64,000 bases of DNA from Bacteroidota bacterium (GTDB taxonomy: Bacteria; Bacteroidota; Ignavibacteria; Ignavibacteriales; Ignavibacteriaceae), in the NCBI GenBank assembly GCA_021831685.1, contig JAKBMG010000175.1, positions 1 through 64,000 of the forward strand, in the 5' to 3' direction. A program made the position numbers and the translations under genes. Position 1 is the first letter of the stretch, and each line of letters begins with the position of its first letter. Shown piece by piece: positions 27,244 through 35,906 of the stretch. A model generated the notes under the pieces. It was not told where the DNA came from. It was given only the letters and a program-made list of their open reading frames with translations, and ran no database searches.

Positions 27244-27645
27244 ATGAATTCTTTCACGGTCGGCGCTTTGGCAGCTAAAGCGGGCATCAATTTAGAAACT
27301 GTCCGGTATTATGAAAAGATTGGTTTGATGCCTAAACCTAAAAGGAGAGAATCGCATTATAGAATTTATGATTAAAATGATTTTGTAAGACTTAAATTTA
27401 TCATCCGTGCTAAAGAGCTCGGATTTACTTTAAGAGAAATTAAAGAGCTTCTTGATTTAAGAATTGAATCGAAAGCGACATGCGGCGATATAAAGAAAAT
27501 TGCCGGGCATAAAATAGAAGATATTGAACAAAAAATTAAAGATTTACAAAATATCAAGAAAGTTTTGACAAAATTAATTCACCAATGTGTAAACGAAGAG
27601 TTATCTTCCGAAGAGTGCCCTATTCTTGAGGCGATTGAACATTAA
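27244..27645 (+). pseudogene. merR: Mercury-type MerR regulator interrupted by an in-frame stop
   Basis: ATG 27244, preceded by AGGAGG, opens a MerR protein: helix-turn-helix GALAAKAGINLETVRYYEKIGLMP, then HYRIYD, then a TAA at 27373-27375. The same frame continues without shift as NDFVRLKFIIRAKELGFTLREI to a stop at 27643-27645. The downstream half has three cysteines (ATCGDI, HQCVNEELSSEECPIL) arranged like the Hg(II) ligands of MerR. The full-length 133-residue protein would be normal apart from the single stop codon, which probably replaced a Gln, Glu or Lys codon. Either the gene is dead, the stop is read through, or the base is a sequencing error. The ORF track misses it for this reason. 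Confidence 0.85.
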
Positions 27646-27671
27646 TCTTAAATTTATAATGAGCTGTAACT

Positions 27672-28247
27672 ATGAAAAATAAATTTTTAACAAGCGGTTC
27701 CATTATTGCTGCTGTATTTGCTTCGTTATGTTGTATTGGGCCTCTTGTCCTTGTCGGTTTTGGTATTGGCAGCGTTGCATTCTTTTCAAGATTTGATGCC
27801 TTCAGACCTTATCTTATCTTAGCGTCTGTACTGCTGCTCGTGCCGGCATCTTATCTTGCCTACAGAAAGCGGGAAGTAAAATGCGAAGATGGCTCATGCA
27901 AAATTGAAAGCGCAGGTAAATGGAACAAGATCTCAGTTTGGTTTGCAATTTTAATAGTTGCCGGTTTTATAGCCGTTCCATATTTAGGCTTTGCTAAGTC
28001 CGGTCAGAATCAATTAACTGATAGTCATAAATTTCAAACAGTAAAGCTAAAGATTAATAATATGGATTGTGAAGCTTCCGCATTAGGTTTGCAAAGTCAA
28101 TTAAAAAAAGAAAAGGGAGTCAAAGCTGCATCAATCTTATATAAGGGAAGAAAAGGCATAGTCGAATACGATTCTAAAAAGATAACTTCTCAAAATATTG
28201 TAAATATTTTGAAAGATGAAGGATATCCTTCAAAAATTATTAAATAG
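27672..28247 (+). CDS. merT: Mercuric transporter MerT fused to a MerP-like domain
   Basis: Residues 1-115 are MerT: three hydrophobic helices, with the vicinal cysteines LCCIGPL in the first and a second Cys pair in KCEDGSCKI in the loop. Residues 125-191 are a heavy-metal-associated domain like MerP, but its loop reads NMDCEAS, so only one of the two metal cysteines remains. The protein would carry Hg(II) into the cytoplasm or handle another soft metal. It follows the interrupted merR by 26 bases and precedes a thioredoxin-like pseudogene by 8 bases. No mercuric reductase (merA) is present in the window. Confidence 0.85.
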   Translation: MKNKFLTSGSIIAAVFASLCCIGPLVLVGFGIGSVAFFSRFDAFRPYLILASVLLLVPASYLAYRKREVKCEDGSCKIESAGKWNKISVWFAILIVAGFIAVPYLGFAKSGQNQLTDSHKFQTVKLKINNMDCEASALGLQSQLKKEKGVKAASILYKGRKGIVEYDSKKITSQNIVNILKDEGYPSKIIK

Positions 28248-28255
28248 GAATAATT

Positions 28256-28570
28256 ATGAAAAAGGAAAAACTTGTAATTGAAATTCAGCATTTTCACGGC
28301 TGCCCGAATTCCCCCAAGATGATTGAGGCCTTAAAGAAGCGATAAAAGAATTTAACGGACAAATTATTTATCAAGAAGTTCTTGTCGAATCAAACGAACA
28401 AGCAGCTAAAATAAATTTCCGCGGTTCACCTACTTTGCTTATCAACGGGAATGATTTTGAAAATTTGCCAGCTCCTGAAAAACCCGGCTTTAACATGCCG
28501 TTATTATCCCAAAGGATTACCTACAACCGAACAGATTAAGAATGCGTTGGTTGCTTTAAGTATTAAATAA
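28256..28570 (+). pseudogene. Thioredoxin-like mer-operon protein with two frameshifts
   Basis: From ATG 28256 the frame reads EIQHFHGCPNSPKMIEAL, then hits TAA after a missing base near 28340. A second frame continues KEFNGQIIYQEVLVESNEQAA and GSPTLLINGNDFENL. A one-base gain near 28492 returns to the first frame for CRYYPKGLPTTEQIKNALV and TAA 28568. Together they make one thioredoxin-fold protein of the small family often found with merT and merR (HGCPN motif, SPT/P loop, CRxY). Two compensating single-base changes suggest either recent decay or sequencing errors in A/G runs. Confidence 0.8.
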
Positions 28571-28597
28571 ATTATTTCCCTCTCAAAACACAATCTG

Positions 28598-28649
28598 ATT
28601 TGCAATTATCACTGCAAATTGTTATTATTCAATTAATCAATTGAATAAT
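28598..28649 (+). promoter_or_regulatory. Two operator palindromes upstream of the ArsR-rhodanese gene
   Basis: ATTTGCA (28598-28604) and TGCAAAT (28613-28619) form a 7-bp dyad. Directly after it, ATTATTCAATT-AATC-AATTGAATAAT (28624-28649) is a perfect 11-bp dyad typical of ArsR/SmtB operators. It ends 16 bases before the start codon, so the ArsR protein probably represses its own operon here. The second site would cover the promoter or ribosome site. Confidence 0.72.
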
Positions 28650-28665
28650 TTATTGAGATGATTTT

Positions 28666-29328
28666 ATGACTGGCAGAGAATTTAAGGATTTTACTTTCCA
28701 GCAATTGGCTAACATAGCCACTGCTTTTGCAAGTCCAAAACGACTTGAAATATTAGACCTCCTTTCACAAGGTGAAAAAGACGTTGACTCTTTAACTAAA
28801 GAGACAAATATGAATTTTGCAAACACATCGCGACATCTGCAAATCCTAAAGAATGCAAAGATTGTTCAGAGCAGGAAAGAAGGAATTCGCGTTATCTATT
28901 TCCTTGCATCAGATGAAGTAATAAAATACTGGAAAAGCTTACAGACCCTTGCTGAACAAAGCGCTGCTGAATTACGGGAAGTTATAAAGTCATTTCTTGA
29001 AGAAAGAAGCGTATTAGAACCCATTTCTATGAAAGAATTACAGTCAAAAATTAAGAAAGATGAAATTACAATAATTGATGTAAGACCAAAAGAAGAATAC
29101 ATCAATGGTCATTTGCCCGGCGCAGTCTCTGTCCCAATGTCCGAGCTAAAAAGTAAAATAAAAAACTTGCCAGCCGGTAAAGAGATTATAGCTTACTGCC
29201 GTGGTAAATATTGTGTAATGGCTCCCGAAGCAGCAAAGATTTTAACCGGGAAAGGATTTAAGACAACAATCATGCAAGATGATGTTAACTCTTGGCGCTT
29301 TGCCGGATTAAAAATTGAAACTAATTAG
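28666..29328 (+). CDS. ArsR-family repressor fused to rhodanese domain
   Basis: Residues 10-95 are an ArsR winged helix (ASPKRLEILDLLSQGEKDVDSL, NTSRHLQILKNAKIV). Residues 115-215 are a rhodanese domain (IIDVRPKEEYINGHLPGA) with the active-site loop YCRGKYC containing the sulfur-carrying Cys. Such fusions are known from sulfur-responsive clusters; sensing of persulfide through the rhodanese Cys is the likely mode. Strong dyads lie just upstream. The gene heads a cluster with a flavoprotein, OsmC, a methyltransferase and DsrE. All key residues are intact at 220 residues. Confidence 0.9.
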   Translation: MTGREFKDFTFQQLANIATAFASPKRLEILDLLSQGEKDVDSLTKETNMNFANTSRHLQILKNAKIVQSRKEGIRVIYFLASDEVIKYWKSLQTLAEQSAAELREVIKSFLEERSVLEPISMKELQSKIKKDEITIIDVRPKEEYINGHLPGAVSVPMSELKSKIKNLPAGKEIIAYCRGKYCVMAPEAAKILTGKGFKTTIMQDDVNSWRFAGLKIETN

Positions 29329-29336
29329 AGTTAAAC

Positions 29337-30620
29337 ATGCAAAACAAAAAGATAGTTATTCTTGGCGGAGGAATAGGAGGTATAGTAATTGCAAATCGTC
29401 TTGCAAAATTACTTCCGCAGGAAATAGAACTTGTCTTGATTGAAAAAAATAAACTGCATTCCTTTCCGGCATCTTATTTATGGTTAATGGTAAATAAAAG
29501 AAAGCCTCAGCAGATTACTTCGCAAGTGAGCGAACTCGTTAATAAACGGGTAAATATTTTATATGAAAAAGTAACTGAAATTAATGCAGCAAATAAAATT
29601 GTTGTTACTGAAAGCAATAAAATTGATTTCGATTACCTGGTTATTGCTCTTGGCGCCGAACTGGATAAAACGCATTTCGATAAACAACAATTCGGCATCC
29701 ATAATTTTTTTACAATGGAAGGCGCTGAAAAATTAAAAGATGCACTGAAAAATTTTGAAGGCGGAAATGTTTCAATTGTTGTTTCTTCACTTCCGTACAA
29801 ATGTCCGGGAGCTCCTTATGAAGGCGCGATGCTGATAGCTGATTTTCTAAACAAGCGTAAATTAAAAAAAACGGTAACAATAAATCTTTACACGCCTGAA
29901 CCGCAGCCGCTGCCCGTTGCCGGTCCCGAACTTGGAAATTCTGTTAAAGAGATTTTAGATATGAAAGGAGTTGGCTTCCATCCCCAAAATCAATTGGTCT
30001 CTATTAACTATAATGAAAGAAGGATTGAATTCAGTTCAGGCAACCCGGTTGATTATGATTTATTGGTTTTAATTCCATCGCATAAAGCGCCGGAAGTAAT
30101 TACTAAATCGGATCTTGTTGATGAATCAAGCTTGCCTGCTGGTCAGGTAGGCTTGCCTGCCGGACAAGCAGGCTGGATACCTGTTGATAAAGATACGCTT
30201 CAAACAAAGTTTCCTGACATATATGCAATTGGAGATGTTACTTCAATTGCAATTCCCGGCAGATGGCATCCCGACAAGCCAATGAAACTTCCGAAAGCCG
30301 GTGTGTTTGCACATTCACAAGCATTAACTGTCGCTGAAATCATTTCTTCAAAAATTATTGGTAGAGAAACAAAGGAATATTTCTGCGGCGATGGCTTTTG
30401 TATGCTCGAAGTGGGCGAAGATTTAGCCGGCTTTGCTTATGGTGATTTTTACGCTTCACCTCATCCTGATGTTAAGTTAAAACGCCTTGGTAAAATTTGG
30501 CATTGGGGCAAAGTTCTTTTTGAAAAGTGGTGGCTTTCTCCTTATGGTTTGAGAAAATCATTTTACAAAACTATGATAGAATTAGGCGCTAAAATTTTAA
30601 GAATACCTTTAAGTTTATGA
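29337..30620 (+). CDS. SQR-like FAD-dependent oxidoreductase with repeat insertion
   Basis: A Rossmann motif (LGGGIGGIVIANRL) and GDVTSI near the end mark an FAD-dependent pyridine-nucleotide-disulfide-type enzyme of the SQR/flavocytochrome group. KCPGAPYEGAM near residue 160 holds a conserved Cys, and FCGDGFCMLEVGED (about 348) a Cys pair. It would oxidise sulfide or polysulfide-related thiols. Residues about 265-279 (LPAGQVGLPAGQAG) are encoded by two 21-bp tandem units with palindromic character and look like an in-frame repeat insertion in a surface loop. The gene starts 8 bases after the ArsR-rhodanese stop and overlaps a truncated methyltransferase at its end (ATGA). Confidence 0.82.
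   Translation: MQNKKIVILGGGIGGIVIANRLAKLLPQEIELVLIEKNKLHSFPASYLWLMVNKRKPQQITSQVSELVNKRVNILYEKVTEINAANKIVVTESNKIDFDYLVIALGAELDKTHFDKQQFGIHNFFTMEGAEKLKDALKNFEGGNVSIVVSSLPYKCPGAPYEGAMLIADFLNKRKLKKTVTINLYTPEPQPLPVAGPELGNSVKEILDMKGVGFHPQNQLVSINYNERRIEFSSGNPVDYDLLVLIPSHKAPEVITKSDLVDESSLPAGQVGLPAGQAGWIPVDKDTLQTKFPDIYAIGDVTSIAIPGRWHPDKPMKLPKAGVFAHSQALTVAEIISSKIIGRETKEYFCGDGFCMLEVGEDLAGFAYGDFYASPHPDVKLKRLGKIWHWGKVLFEKWWLSPYGLRKSFYKTMIELGAKILRIPLSL
30130..30171 (+). repeat. Tandem 21-bp palindromic repeat inside the SQR-like gene
   Basis: Two 21-bp units beginning GCTTGCCTGC are joined head to tail. They differ at four positions and each contains a GCCTGC(C/T)GG(A/T)CA palindrome-like core. Because 42 is divisible by 3, the reading frame survives and 14 residues are added. 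Confidence 0.7.
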
Positions 30621-30748
30621 AGACTGCTGCTTTCAATAAATTTGCTTCGGAGTATGATAGTTGGTTTGACACGTATACTTTTGCATATCAATCAGTATTA
30701 TCCGCCTTGGCTCGCCAAGGGCGAGACAGGTCAGCAATTAAACAATAA
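30617..30748 (+). pseudogene. Truncated class I methyltransferase N-terminus
   Basis: ATG 30617 overlaps the previous stop (ATGA). The first 30 residues (FNKFASEYDSWFDTYTFAYQSVLSAL) match the start of SAM-dependent methyltransferases, but after a palindromic insertion (30705-30720) the frame ends at 43 residues, before any SAM-binding motif. A complete, different methyltransferase follows at 31308. This is a gene remnant, possibly cut by the repeat. Confidence 0.65.
30705..30720. repeat. Palindrome CCTTGG-CTCG-CCAAGG
   Basis: A 6-bp inverted repeat with a CTCG loop, within a 29-bp GC-rich patch (CCGCCTTGG to GACAGG) that contrasts with the AT-rich neighbours. It lies exactly where the truncated methyltransferase loses similarity to its family, so it is probably an inserted repeat. 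Confidence 0.5.
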
Positions 30749-30767
30749 TAATTAAGGAGATATAAAT

Positions 30768-31301
30768 ATGAGCAAAATAAATAACGTAAATATAGAAGGC
30801 GTTCAATCATTCGAAACCCAACTTAAGAGCAATCCTTCTGAGGCAAGAAGGACCCAGGGAATCGAGGGAGAATGGATCCTTGAAGAAGGCAGCGCCCAAT
30901 TCGTTTCTAAAATAAAATTTGAAAATGGAGAAACAGAATTCATTGTTGACAACCCAACATTTATGGGTGGAAGCGGTTCACATCCGGGACCAATGCACTA
31001 CTGCTTTTACGGATTAGCATCATGCTATACCGGAACATTTGCAACTATGGCTGCTATGCTCGGTATAAAATTAAAAAAGCTAACCACGAAGGTTGAAGCC
31101 GATCTGAATTTTTCAAAAGTATTCGGCATTGGTGAAGAGCCAATTATGGAAGAAGTTCGTGTTAAGTTGACTGTTGTAAGCGATGATCCTATCGAAAAAA
31201 TAAAGCAGGTTGAAGAACTTGCTTTGCAGCGATGCCCGGTGGTATTTACACTTAAGAATCCGGTTAAGTTGGTTCCGTCTTTAGAAGTAAATAATGAGTA
31301 G
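30768..31301 (+). CDS. OsmC-family protein
   Basis: A 177-residue OsmC/Ohr fold protein. The two redox cysteines are in GLASCYTGTFA (about residue 87) and in ALQRCPVVFTL (about 154), the usual spacing. Family members reduce organic peroxides or act on thiol/persulfide compounds. An AAGGAGAT ribosome site lies 6 bases before the ATG. Its place between sulfur-related genes under an ArsR-rhodanese regulator favours a role in persulfide or reactive-sulfur detoxification over general peroxide resistance; that is inference. Confidence 0.87.
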   Translation: MSKINNVNIEGVQSFETQLKSNPSEARRTQGIEGEWILEEGSAQFVSKIKFENGETEFIVDNPTFMGGSGSHPGPMHYCFYGLASCYTGTFATMAAMLGIKLKKLTTKVEADLNFSKVFGIGEEPIMEEVRVKLTVVSDDPIEKIKQVEELALQRCPVVFTLKNPVKLVPSLEVNNE

Positions 31302-31307
31302 CATAGA

Positions 31308-31877
31308 ATGAAAGTTAGAGACAGCGGAATGCCGGAAGAATCTTACTGGGAAATTTTTTTTAATCCACCGTACATTCTTTCACAGCTTCAATTTGATGAG
31401 ACAATTAAAGATGCCGTTGAGTTCGGATCAGGCTATGGCACATTTACAATCCCTGCTGCTAAAATCATCAATGGAAATTTGCATGCTTTTGATATTGAAC
31501 CGGAGATGATTTCTATTCTTAAAGAAAAAGTTCTTAAAGGAAAAATATCCAACATAAAAATACATCAAATTGATTTTGTAAAAGAAGGAACAAAGTTTAA
31601 TGATGAGTCGGTTGATTACACAATGCTCTTCAACATTCTTCATGCAGAAGATCCCATTTCATTATTGAAAGAAACTCATCGCATTCTAAAACATGACGGC
31701 AAAGTTGGGGTAATTCATTGGATTTATTCTTCATCAACTCCAAGAGGTCCTTCTTTAGACATTAGACCAAAGCCAGACCAGTGTATTGCCTGGCTCAAAG
31801 AAGCCGGCTTCGCTTTGGGAAGCGGTGTTATATCTTTACCGCCGTATCATTACGGCATTATTGGAATTAAAAAATAA
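31308..31877 (+). CDS. Class I SAM-dependent methyltransferase
   Basis: Motif I is VEFGSGYGTFTIP (about residue 40), followed by FDIEPEMI as the acidic loop binding SAM ribose and a VDYTMLFNILHAEDP motif. The 189-residue length is complete. It starts 6 bases after the OsmC stop, so it is co-transcribed and probably coupled. Thiol or metalloid methylation is plausible in this sulfur/metal context, but the substrate cannot be read from the sequence. It is distinct from the truncated methyltransferase at 30617. Confidence 0.82.
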   Translation: MKVRDSGMPEESYWEIFFNPPYILSQLQFDETIKDAVEFGSGYGTFTIPAAKIINGNLHAFDIEPEMISILKEKVLKGKISNIKIHQIDFVKEGTKFNDESVDYTMLFNILHAEDPISLLKETHRILKHDGKVGVIHWIYSSSTPRGPSLDIRPKPDQCIAWLKEAGFALGSGVISLPPYHYGIIGIKK

Positions 31878-31918
31878 ATACTTAAACAAAAATAATAAAT
31901 CAAAAACAGAGAACATTT

Positions 31919-32272
31919 ATGAAATATCTTATCATCATTAATGACGCGCCTTACGGAACAGAAAAAGCATATAACGCATTAAGGCTTGCTATGCAACTCA
32001 AAAGGGATAATGGAAACAACGAAATAAGAATTTTCCTTATGGCTGATGCTGCATTCTCTGCTTTACCAAATCAAAATACACCTACCGGATATTACAACAT
32101 AGAACGAATGTTGAAGTCAATATTAAACAAAGGCGGACACATAAGAATTTGCGGTACTTGCGCAGATGCACGCGGTATAAAAAATCTTGCTCTTATTGAA
32201 GGCGCTGAAATCAGTACTATGGCAGAGTTAGCTGTGTGGACGATGGATGCGGATAAGATTATAACATTTTGA
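31919..32272 (+). CDS. DsrE-family sulfur-relay protein
   Basis: A 117-residue DsrE/TusD-like protein: N-terminal strand KYLIIINDAPYGTEKAYNALRLA, then a cysteine loop HIRICGTCADARGI with two cysteines three apart, and a C-terminal strand. Proteins of this type carry sulfur as persulfide between partners. It is the last gene of cluster B, 41 bases after the methyltransferase. It is unlike the DsrE2-type protein of cluster A (22336), so the two clusters use different DsrE branches. The 201-bp gap before the convergent helicase shows no strong terminator. Confidence 0.85.
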   Translation: MKYLIIINDAPYGTEKAYNALRLAMQLKRDNGNNEIRIFLMADAAFSALPNQNTPTGYYNIERMLKSILNKGGHIRICGTCADARGIKNLALIEGAEISTMAELAVWTMDADKIITF

Positions 32273-32473
32273 AGAATTTCAATGTGGGTTGAAAATAAAT
32301 TTATAAAACAAATGAAAACAGCATTATAGGAAATCCATTTACTTAATGTTAAAAGATGAGCTTACCCATTTTTTTTATCAGATTAAAAATCTTTGATTCT
32401 AAAATCATTCCCGTCATATTGCATCAATTTAATTTTAATACTCTAAGGTATTTATTATGGTTTTTCTTATTGT

Positions 32474-35446
32474 TCACATATCAATACTTTTCAAAAGTTC
32501 ATTCGCAATATTGGAGCTCTCAAGCCGCATTATGCTTTCTTCAGCGCTTCCGAAGCTTAAAAGATTAATACTACCATACCAAACAATCTTTTGATCAATC
32601 ACTGCAAATTTCTGGTGAATATTTGATTTGAATAATAAGTTGATACCTTCCTTTTTTAATATATCAAGAGCATGCTTCAAAAGTAATCTATCCTTTTCTC
32701 TGTAATCTTCTAGTGGTCTCGTTAAAATAATTACCTTAACATTATTACTTACCGTTATTCTTAAATGTTGAAGTAATTGTTCAGACCGTCTTTTTGAAAC
32801 AAAAGGGCTGACAATGAAAATTTCTTTCTGTGCGCTCACAATATCGATGCTATAAACCGGCAAGAAGCTATCCTTGTTGAAAATAAAATTAATCAATTCC
32901 GCTGTCCCGCCTTGCAGAATTTCTCCTTTCGCTTTATAACCAAACGAAGCGTAACTGTTGAGCCGTTTGTTGTACATCTTCTCAAGCATTCTAACATAAA
33001 TATCGACATAATCATAAACTTGAACTTCATTTTTACTTTCATATAACCTATTAAGCCTGCCGGCATATTGCTGCAAAGTGCCTCTCCACGAAATAGGCAT
33101 CGTCAGAAATAAAGTATCAAGCCGCGGCTCGTCAAAACCTTCACCAATATATTTACCGGTTGCAACCAACGTTAACGGCTTTCCCGGCGGTGTCTCAGAA
33201 ATTCTTTTTAATGTTTCTCTTGTTTCTTTAACCCCGGTTTTCCCGGTGAGAGTTATTACATCCGGAATTTTCTCATTCAACATTTTTGAAAGAAGTTCAA
33301 CATGAGCGGTTCTTTCTGTTAAGACAAGAGAGCTTCTGCCTCTTTCATAATTTTTTATTACATCACCGGCAATAAGCTGGTTGCGCATTTCATTCACCGT
33401 TAATTCAGAATACAGTTCTTGTATTGTTGGTGTTTTCTCATCTTTATCTACCGGCACTCTGTAGCTTGTAAATCTTGGAATAACAAAGTGTTCAAAGGGT
33501 CTTTGTCCGGCTTGCGCTTTTGCCTCAACTTTGAATCTTACAGGTCCGCAATGCATAAAAATAATTGGATGATGCCCGTCCAATCTTACCGGTGTTGCGG
33601 TTAATCCATAAACATATTTTGCGTGGGCATTTTTTAGAATCAGTTCAAAGCTAAAAGCCGGAACATGATGGCACTCATCGACAATCACCATTCCGTAATT
33701 TTTAATAAAATCTTTTATTTCATTTCCTCTGTATAATGACTGTATTATAGCAACATCAATAATACCGGTTAAATTTTCTTTCCCGCCGCCGAGTTGTCCG
33801 ATTAAAGACTGCCGCTTCTGCCTTCCCCGCTTTTTCTCAAGCGCCGGTAATTCTTCCTTAATATTTAGAAACTCAGATAGCCTTGTAATCCATTGCGTCA
33901 GCAACTGCTGCCTGTGGACCAGCACAAGTGTATTGGTTTTCCTTTCTGCAATTAGATTAGCTGCTACTACCGTTTTCCCGAATGCTGTGGCAGCGGCTAA
34001 TACTCCGTTATCATATTTTATTAGCTCATTTATTGCTGTAAGCTGATCGTTCCTTAACTTCCCGTTAAACTCAACATTAATATTTCTACCATGATTAGTT
34101 TTATCCGTGATTTCTATATCCATATCAAATTCAGTAAATAAATTCTTTACATCTGCTTCGCAGCCTCTCGGCAGACAAAGATATTCTTCTGTCTCATCAG
34201 AGCAAGAAATAATTCTCGGCTTGTTATAAGTAGTCATTCGCAACGCTTGAGCTTTGTAAAACTCCGGGTTCTTAAATGCAGCTAACCGTTTCAAAACATT
34301 AAGCGCCTTTTGAGAAACGCCATTCTTCAATACATAAATCATATTTGCTTTTACAAGATTTATTTTATCCGGGAAGTCGTTTTTTGTCAAATGAACTGTC
34401 TGAGATTTCTCCCAAGGCTTAGGTGTTTCTTCATCGTCTTTTCTCAACGCTCCTAATTCGTTTCCATAACAGTCTGAGGAAAGTTTTGTTGTTAATGTTT
34501 CAATTGAATCTTTCGGTAATTTTTTTATTGAGCTTAAGAATTCCCACTGGTCTGTATACGGTATGAAATTCTCATCGATAAAAACGCTGTTGCCTTTTTT
34601 TCTTGCCGTCATTTGAAGCGGAAGCGCAATCAAATTTCCAAAGCCGCCTTTGGGCATTGTATCTTGATTAGGGAAAAATCTGTCGTAAGATTTGAATTTG
34701 ATTTCATGTCTTTTGTTCATTGAATAGGTAAGTAAAGAGGTCCCAAATTTCCTTGCTAAAGCGGCAGATATTGGCTCATCAAAGAAGAACCAAGCATGAG
34801 CACCGTTCCCGGAGCGGGAGCGTTCAACCGCAAAAGGAATATCAAACTCCTTGCATACATTTCTCAATAAGGAAATATCTTTTTCCCAACCATCATCATC
34901 AAAATCAATAGCTAAGAAGTAACAAGTTTCATCAAGCTGCATCGGATAAATGCCTGCAATTATGTTTCCCCTTAAATGTTCGTTAACAACTTTTTCATTT
35001 AGAATTTGAAATGATTTATTAGCGCATTCCGAGCATTTTATTTTCGGCTTGCTGCATATCCCGGGTTTCCATTCGTTAAGACAAACAGGCGAATAACCTG
35101 AAGCACCATTTTTATTTTGCCATCTTTTAGCGAAGACATCTTCTCTTCCCTTAAAGAGCGACATAAATAATCTTATCTTAGAATCGGGACTGCTGTTTTG
35201 ATTAATTGAAGAAATATTTTCATGATGTGTTTCTGCCTCTGATGAATTTATAAATCGATACGAAGCAGTTGGTGTCTCAGTTGCAATTATTGTTTCATCA
35301 AGATGAGAGGGGATTTGCCTATCCAGCAGGAAGCTGTCAAGCTGCTCTTTCAGCTTTTTATTTTCCGCTTCTAGTCTTTCGTTTTCGATAAGCAGAGACT
35401 GAATCTTATCAAGCAGAGACATATTCTTATTTTTGTCGTCAGTCAT
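32474..35446 (-). CDS. TOTE-type primase-helicase-PLD nuclease
   Basis: One polypeptide of 990 residues. An N-terminal coiled coil (about 10-45, ENERLEAENKKLKEQL) precedes an archaeo-eukaryotic primase domain (about 90-330): FKGREDVFAKRWQNK, Cys-rich CSKPKIKCSECANK, catalytic AIDFDDDGW near 180, ERSRSGNGAHAWFFF and FFPNQDTMPKGGFGNLIALP. This matches the primase domain called TOTE in conflict systems. A superfamily 2 helicase follows (AFGKT near 490, DECHH near 587, motif VI QQYAGRLNR). The C-terminus is a phospholipase-D-type nuclease (HQKFAVIDQKIVWYGSIN). The combination suggests defence or mobile-DNA conflict. I prefer ATG 35446; the track's start is a TTG. Confidence 0.85.
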   Translation of the reverse strand: MTDDKNKNMSLLDKIQSLLIENERLEAENKKLKEQLDSFLLDRQIPSHLDETIIATETPTASYRFINSSEAETHHENISSINQNSSPDSKIRLFMSLFKGREDVFAKRWQNKNGASGYSPVCLNEWKPGICSKPKIKCSECANKSFQILNEKVVNEHLRGNIIAGIYPMQLDETCYFLAIDFDDDGWEKDISLLRNVCKEFDIPFAVERSRSGNGAHAWFFFDEPISAALARKFGTSLLTYSMNKRHEIKFKSYDRFFPNQDTMPKGGFGNLIALPLQMTARKKGNSVFIDENFIPYTDQWEFLSSIKKLPKDSIETLTTKLSSDCYGNELGALRKDDEETPKPWEKSQTVHLTKNDFPDKINLVKANMIYVLKNGVSQKALNVLKRLAAFKNPEFYKAQALRMTTYNKPRIISCSDETEEYLCLPRGCEADVKNLFTEFDMDIEITDKTNHGRNINVEFNGKLRNDQLTAINELIKYDNGVLAAATAFGKTVVAANLIAERKTNTLVLVHRQQLLTQWITRLSEFLNIKEELPALEKKRGRQKRQSLIGQLGGGKENLTGIIDVAIIQSLYRGNEIKDFIKNYGMVIVDECHHVPAFSFELILKNAHAKYVYGLTATPVRLDGHHPIIFMHCGPVRFKVEAKAQAGQRPFEHFVIPRFTSYRVPVDKDEKTPTIQELYSELTVNEMRNQLIAGDVIKNYERGRSSLVLTERTAHVELLSKMLNEKIPDVITLTGKTGVKETRETLKRISETPPGKPLTLVATGKYIGEGFDEPRLDTLFLTMPISWRGTLQQYAGRLNRLYESKNEVQVYDYVDIYVRMLEKMYNKRLNSYASFGYKAKGEILQGGTAELINFIFNKDSFLPVYSIDIVSAQKEIFIVSPFVSKRRSEQLLQHLRITVSNNVKVIILTRPLEDYREKDRLLLKHALDILKKEGINLLFKSNIHQKFAVIDQKIVWYGSINLLSFGSAEESIMRLESSNIANELLKSIDM

Positions 35447-35672
35447 TGTTGTGCTTTTCAATTCAATATGAAAATAGAAAGAAATAGGGTAAGAAGAAAT
35501 ATTAGGGGGTAAGGATTTTGTATTTTAAGTTATTGCGCCTTTCAACTCTTTTCGGTAAGTTAAATATTGAAAGTGCTAAGTTATTGTAAAAGAATATTGC
35601 TATTAAGGTGTCACTTAATCACGAAATTGATTGTTAGAGAAAGTGATAGTAATTAGGAAAGTAAGTGGTAAA

Positions 35673-35906
35673 ATGAAAAATTTGTTAAGCCGAATAACCA
35701 TTGACCCCGAAATATGTCATGGTAAACCTACTATCCGGGGACTAAGATATCCAGTTGAAAACATGCTTGAATTAATGGCATCGGGAATGAGTGTGGATGA
35801 ACTGCTTAAAGACTACCCGGATCTGGAAAAGGAAGATTTTTTAGCTTGTTTAGAATACGCAGCTAAACTTTCACATGTAAAAAGCATTTATAAAACAGCC
35901 TCGTGA
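35673..35906 (+). CDS. DUF433 antitoxin-like protein
   Basis: A 77-residue DUF433 domain: RITIDPEICHGKPTIRGLRYPVENMLELMASGMSVDELLKDYPDL is the complete family signature, a winged-helix DNA-binding fold used by antitoxins. The stop overlaps or abuts the next gene start by 4 bases (35903-35906), the usual antitoxin-toxin arrangement. ATG 35673 is preferred to the upstream TTG. It probably binds its own promoter and neutralises the PIN-like partner. Confidence 0.85.
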   Translation: MKNLLSRITIDPEICHGKPTIRGLRYPVENMLELMASGMSVDELLKDYPDLEKEDFLACLEYAAKLSHVKSIYKTAS

